50,188 nucleotides of DNA. It comes from an uncultured Bacteroidales bacterium. Its GTDB lineage: Bacteria; Bacteroidota; Bacteroidia; Bacteroidales; F082. The notes beneath the pieces are model-generated. The model saw nothing but the letters and a program-made list of their open reading frames with translations. It ran no database searches and was not told where the DNA came from. Numbering within the stretch: position 1 is the stretch's first letter; the number at the start of each line of letters is the position of its first letter. The stretch spans positions 1 to 50,188 of the forward strand of contig CAJOHD010000013.1 in NCBI GenBank assembly GCA_905234275.1, read 5' to 3'. Both the position numbers and the translations under genes were made by a program. Shown one piece after another: positions 47,523-50,188 of the stretch.

Positions 47523-49610
47523 ATGCCGAAAAAACATGTAAGAATGACAAATTGGTTCAAATATCCGTTTATACGTTTGCTGATGCCGTTTACTTTGGGC
47601 ATCTGGCTGTCGTTTTCATATTTGGACTTGTCGGAAATTGAGGTAAATATCGTTCTGATTGCCGTTGTTTTTCTTTGTATTGTATTGTTTGTGATAGCCT
47701 CCGGTGTCAAAGATTACAAATATCGCTGGGTCTTCGGCGTGATTCTGAATCTGCACCTTATATTAATAGGTGTCGCAATAGTTCATATTCGTAATGATGA
47801 TTTGGATGAAGATAGCGATGTTTGGGTTTTCAGATTGATGGAATGTCCGACGGAGAAGGAGAAATCTGTGAAAGTGATAGCGGACATGCAGTCTGACCAA
47901 GGATTGGTGATGGCTTATTTTGAGAAAAATGAGCGCTCGCTGAGCCTGAAATATGGTGACGTGATAGTGTTTCATGAACCGCCCAAACTTGTAGAGCCAC
48001 CAATGAATCCTGAACAATTCGATTATCAGAAGTATTTGTTTAGGAAAGGAATTTTGCGACAGGTTTATCTGAAAAACGATACTTGGGAAAAACTTGAAGA
48101 GAATCGTGCGAACCCGATTTATGCTTTATCATACCAAATGAGAGATTATTTGCTCGCAACAATGCAAAAACTGGGCGTTACGGGTGACGAGTATGCTGTT
48201 GCAGCTGCCATCTTGCTCGGTTATGACGACACCTTGCCTGCTGAGTTGCGTCAGAAATATGTTGCAGCCGGCTCAATGCACATTCTTTGTGTGTCGGGAA
48301 TGCATGTGGGAGTTGTTTTTATGGTCTTTTCATATTTACTTGGCTTTCTTGATAAGCGAAAACCATGGCATAATATTCTGAAACAGTCGCTGTTGTTGTT
48401 CCTTATATGGTGTTATGCGTTGCTTGCAGGCTTGGCACCTTCTATATTACGTTCCACCATCATGCTTTCGTTTGTGATTGTAGGCGATATGATAAAAAGA
48501 AATGGTGTTTTGCTGAACAGTTTGGCAGCTTCGGCATTTCTGCTACTTTGCATCGATCCGGCAAACTTGTTCAATGTGGGTTTTTTACTTTCATATTGCG
48601 CTGTGATAGGTATTGTGACGCTTCAAAAGCCGATTTATAACTTGATATATGTTAAATCAAAGCTTTTAGACAAAATCTGGGAGCTGACATCGGTGACTTT
48701 GGCGGCACAACTTGCCACAGCACCATTCTCAATCTACTATTTTCATCAGTTTCCGACATATTTCTGGCTCAGCAACCTCTTCATGGGGCCAATCTCAAGT
48801 GTTGTCATTATCGGAGGCATGGTGATGCTACTCGTTTCCTTTATACCTTATATTAATATAGGTGTGGCTTTTTGTGTGAAATGGATGATTTTTGCAATGA
48901 ATAATGTTGTTTCATGTGTTGAAAGTATGCCATTGTCTATAATTAAAGGATTGTATATCAATAGTTTGGAATTTGCATGCCTTATTGTTTCGCTTATGTT
49001 GCTTATGATGGTGATAGAGCATAAAAAGAAAGTATTGCTATTTAGTATGCTCTCTATCTTATTGATTTTCAGTGTTTCACAGTTTACACGAGCAGTAATG
49101 CAGCGCGATCAGATGAGTTTTACGGTTTATTCTATGAATAGAAACACAGTTATTGATTTTGTTTGTGGTAACGAACATGTCTCTCTTTGTGACACTATGA
49201 TTTTCAACAACCCTTCTATTGCTACTTTCAGCATTGAGAACAACTTAATTAAGGAAGGAGTATATTCCAATGGCGTTTCGTTGTCTATTGATGACATGTT
49301 ATTTGAAAATTCTTACATTAGGAAGAATAAAAACTTGCTGTCGTTTGGTGGTAAAATAATTGCGTTTTTTGATAAAAATTCGACTTTTGGCGTAAAATTG
49401 CCATTTAGACCATGTCTGGATTATTTTATCATATATGGTCGCAATAACGTTGACTTGGAGATGCTATTGAATAGCTATGTTATTGATTTACTTGTAATTG
49501 ACAGCAGTGTCCCCGATTATTTGCGTAAGAAGATTATTGAAAAAGCTGATGAGATAGGGCAGAAGTATTATGATGTAAAAAATGCTAGAGCTTTTGTTTT
49601 GCAAATGTAA
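47523..49610 (+). CDS. comEC: ComEC/Rec2-type DNA channel protein without a metallo-beta-lactamase domain
   Basis: A 695-aa membrane protein; the ATG at 47523 is given, and 47544 (MTNWFKYPFIRLLMPF) is an equal candidate, since neither has a clear ribosome site. Two N-terminal spans precede a DUF4131-type periplasmic domain (about 85-200) and the Competence domain (about 225-510), starting AAAILLGYDDTLPAELRQKYVAAGSMHILCVSGMHVGVVF. The tail (about 525-695) is soluble and shows none of the HxHxDH residues of the nuclease-like domain in longer ComEC proteins. This short form is usual in Bacteroidota. It imports single-stranded DNA in competent relatives. Confidence 0.9.
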   Translation: MPKKHVRMTNWFKYPFIRLLMPFTLGIWLSFSYLDLSEIEVNIVLIAVVFLCIVLFVIASGVKDYKYRWVFGVILNLHLILIGVAIVHIRNDDLDEDSDVWVFRLMECPTEKEKSVKVIADMQSDQGLVMAYFEKNERSLSLKYGDVIVFHEPPKLVEPPMNPEQFDYQKYLFRKGILRQVYLKNDTWEKLEENRANPIYALSYQMRDYLLATMQKLGVTGDEYAVAAAILLGYDDTLPAELRQKYVAAGSMHILCVSGMHVGVVFMVFSYLLGFLDKRKPWHNILKQSLLLFLIWCYALLAGLAPSILRSTIMLSFVIVGDMIKRNGVLLNSLAASAFLLLCIDPANLFNVGFLLSYCAVIGIVTLQKPIYNLIYVKSKLLDKIWELTSVTLAAQLATAPFSIYYFHQFPTYFWLSNLFMGPISSVVIIGGMVMLLVSFIPYINIGVAFCVKWMIFAMNNVVSCVESMPLSIIKGLYINSLEFACLIVSLMLLMMVIEHKKKVLLFSMLSILLIFSVSQFTRAVMQRDQMSFTVYSMNRNTVIDFVCGNEHVSLCDTMIFNNPSIATFSIENNLIKEGVYSNGVSLSIDDMLFENSYIRKNKNLLSFGGKIIAFFDKNSTFGVKLPFRPCLDYFIIYGRNNVDLEMLLNSYVIDLLVIDSSVPDYLRKKIIEKADEIGQKYYDVKNARAFVLQM

Positions 49611-49674
49611 TAAATTGAAAATCATATAATTGTGCTGCCGTGATAAAAATTTTTAAATTTTTTTGAAAAAAATG

Positions 49675-49704
49675 TTGTGTGTAATAAAAATCGTCGTATC
49701 TTTG
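49675..49704 (+). promoter_or_regulatory. Promoter of tRNA-Asp (TTG-N19-TATCTTTG)
   Basis: TTG at 49675-49677 and TATCTTTG at 49697-49704, 19 nt apart, with A/T tracts upstream. The -7 box lies 19 nt before the mature tRNA. Confidence 0.8.
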
Positions 49705-49723
49705 CACCGTTCAAAACAAAGCT

Positions 49724-49798
49724 GGTGCCGTAGTTCAGTTTGGTTAGAATGCCTGCCTGTCACGCAGGAGGTCGACGGTTCGAGCCCGTTCGGCACCG
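49724..49798 (+). tRNA. tRNA-Asp (GTC)
   Basis: Acceptor arms GGTGCCG (49724-49730) and CGGCACC (49791-49797) pair fully, with G as discriminator base. The anticodon arm is CCTGC-CTGTCAC-GCAGG with anticodon GTC. The T-arm has TTCGAGC. The 3' CCA is not encoded. Confidence 0.97.
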
Positions 49799-49800
49799 CA

Positions 49801-49836
49801 AAAAAGAGACATCGAAGACGATGCCTCTTTTTTTTT
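49801..49836 (+). terminator. Terminator of tRNA-Asp
   Basis: AAAGAG-A-CATCG pairs with CGATG-C-CTCTTT around an AAGA loop, with one mismatch, and runs into a string of T. It begins 3 nt after the tRNA. Confidence 0.88.
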
Positions 49837-49841
49837 GTTTA

Positions 49842-49910
49842 AAGACCATACAAAAATCAGTCCTTCGGATTTTCGAAGAGAAATTGCGGCCTGATTTTTT
49901 GTATGGTCTT
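49842..49910. repeat. 19-bp inverted repeat after the tRNA
   Basis: AAGACCATACAAAAATCAG (49842-49860) matches, apart from one extra T, the reverse complement of 49891-49910. The 30-nt centre contains a small hairpin CTTCG...CGAAG. No gene is seen in 49839-50123. The arms could fold into a long hairpin or mark a mobile-element remnant. Confidence 0.6.
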
Positions 49911-49990
49911 AAAGTTTCCGGCAACATAAAAACTGGTCGAAATTAATCAGTTTTTGTCATTTTGGCGTAAGTGTGGCGTAAAATTTTGTA

Positions 49991-50051
49991 GGACAGGGCT
50001 GGAAAAAGGACCTTTGAAACGCAGTTTCGCAGTCCGATTTCCGCCTTGTCC
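49991..50051. repeat. Structured inverted repeat in the gene-free tail
   Basis: The arm 49991-50011 (GGACAGGGCTGG...) pairs imperfectly with 50032-50051 (...CCGCCTTGTCC). A perfect inner hairpin GAAAC-GCA-GTTTC sits at 50016-50028. Just upstream GGCGTAA occurs twice, 11 bp apart (49964 and 49975). The meaning is unknown. Confidence 0.5.
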
Positions 50052-50123
50052 GGAAAAAATTACCTCACAAAGCACTGATAATCAGCGTCAAAAAAATAAT
50101 TTAAAATTTTTTTGCAAAAAGTG

Positions 50124-50153
50124 TTGCGCGTGTAAAAAATTGGTGTACTTTTG
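50124..50153 (+). promoter_or_regulatory. Strong promoter firing out of the window (TTG-N19-TACTTTTG)
   Basis: TTG at 50124-50126 and TACTTTTG at 50146-50153, 19 nt apart. The upstream sequence (a TTTTTTTG run, an A-run, then GTGTTG) closely resembles the tRNA-Asp promoter at 49675. The transcript begins about 25 nt before the window ends; its gene is outside, perhaps another stable RNA. Confidence 0.75.
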
Positions 50154-50188
50154 CATCCGCAATCGACAGAGATGGAGGTTGCGAGTTC

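Noticed and set aside
47523..49610. comEC as a truncated pseudogene because the metallo-beta-lactamase domain is missing
   Set aside because: The reading frame is open with a soluble tail, and short ComEC forms are usual in Bacteroidota.
49740..49946. 68-aa frame beginning inside tRNA-Asp
   Set aside because: It overlaps the tRNA and its terminator; a known type of false gene.

Overview
The window looks like a chromosomal segment of a Bacteroidales bacterium (phylum Bacteroidota). The reasons are five: promoters of the Bacteroidota type (TTG, a 19-20 nt spacer, then TAnnTTTG) before many genes; four proteins or remnants ending in a type IX secretion (T9SS) sorting domain; a complete moxR-DUF58-bat aerotolerance cluster; a ComEC without a metallo-beta-lactamase domain; and a UbiA of the kind common in this phylum. 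The genus cannot be told from the sequence. Most of the window is ordinary housekeeping DNA. I see no CRISPR array, phage, integrase or defence island.

Layout. 1-3042 is the only clearly disturbed part. The start of a leftward secreted protein (1-89) sits 9 bp from an IS1182/IS5-like insertion sequence (99-1340), whose transposase has lost about 75 internal codons. To the right lies a decayed T9SS-sorted surface-protein gene (two nonsense codons, one frameshift). A palindromic dispersed repeat and a small secreted protein with an unusual C-terminal tail follow. 3473-14450 (+) holds coaD, a degenerate thioredoxin-like protein, secA, two tandem patatin-beta-barrel proteins, pyrH and frr. ddl (-) meets frr tail to tail. 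15492-20501 (+) holds an orphan PASTA protein, a T9SS cargo protein, an RluA-family pseudouridine synthase and heptose epimerase hldD. A second copy of the dispersed repeat separates hldD from merR and an M23 peptidase (-). alaS, an unknown lipoprotein and a PorT-like barrel follow (+).

26154-42556 is mostly on the minus strand: a 1093-aa PKD/T9SS adhesin, rdgB, ung, a 978-aa beta-propeller T9SS protein, and the eight-gene bat cluster read in the order moxR, DUF58, BatD-like, batA, batB, batC, batD, batE from one good promoter. A 43-aa lipoprotein (+) and a strong two-way terminator lie between ung and the propeller gene. 42697-47407 (+) is a tightly overlapping operon: DUF2520 oxidoreductase, KdsC-like phosphatase, UbiA prenyltransferase, maf, surE, lpxB. 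comEC and tRNA-Asp(GTC) follow. The last 350 bp hold no gene but contain two inverted repeats and a second strong promoter that fires out of the window.

Together the genes cover envelope building (Ddl, HldD, KdsC, LpxB, M23 peptidase, UbiA), protein export (SecA, T9SS cargo, patatin barrels), nucleotide hygiene and repair (RdgB, Maf, Ung, SurE), translation (Frr, AlaS, RluA-type enzyme, tRNA-Asp) and the Bat/MoxR membrane complex. I did not find a convincing new multi-gene system. The observations most worth following are the near-identical C-poor heptad leaders before rdgB, batE and batD; palindromes laid over -7 boxes at coaD and the propeller gene; the small protein with a PVGSG-type tail; the internally deleted IS; and the structured, gene-free DNA after the tRNA.
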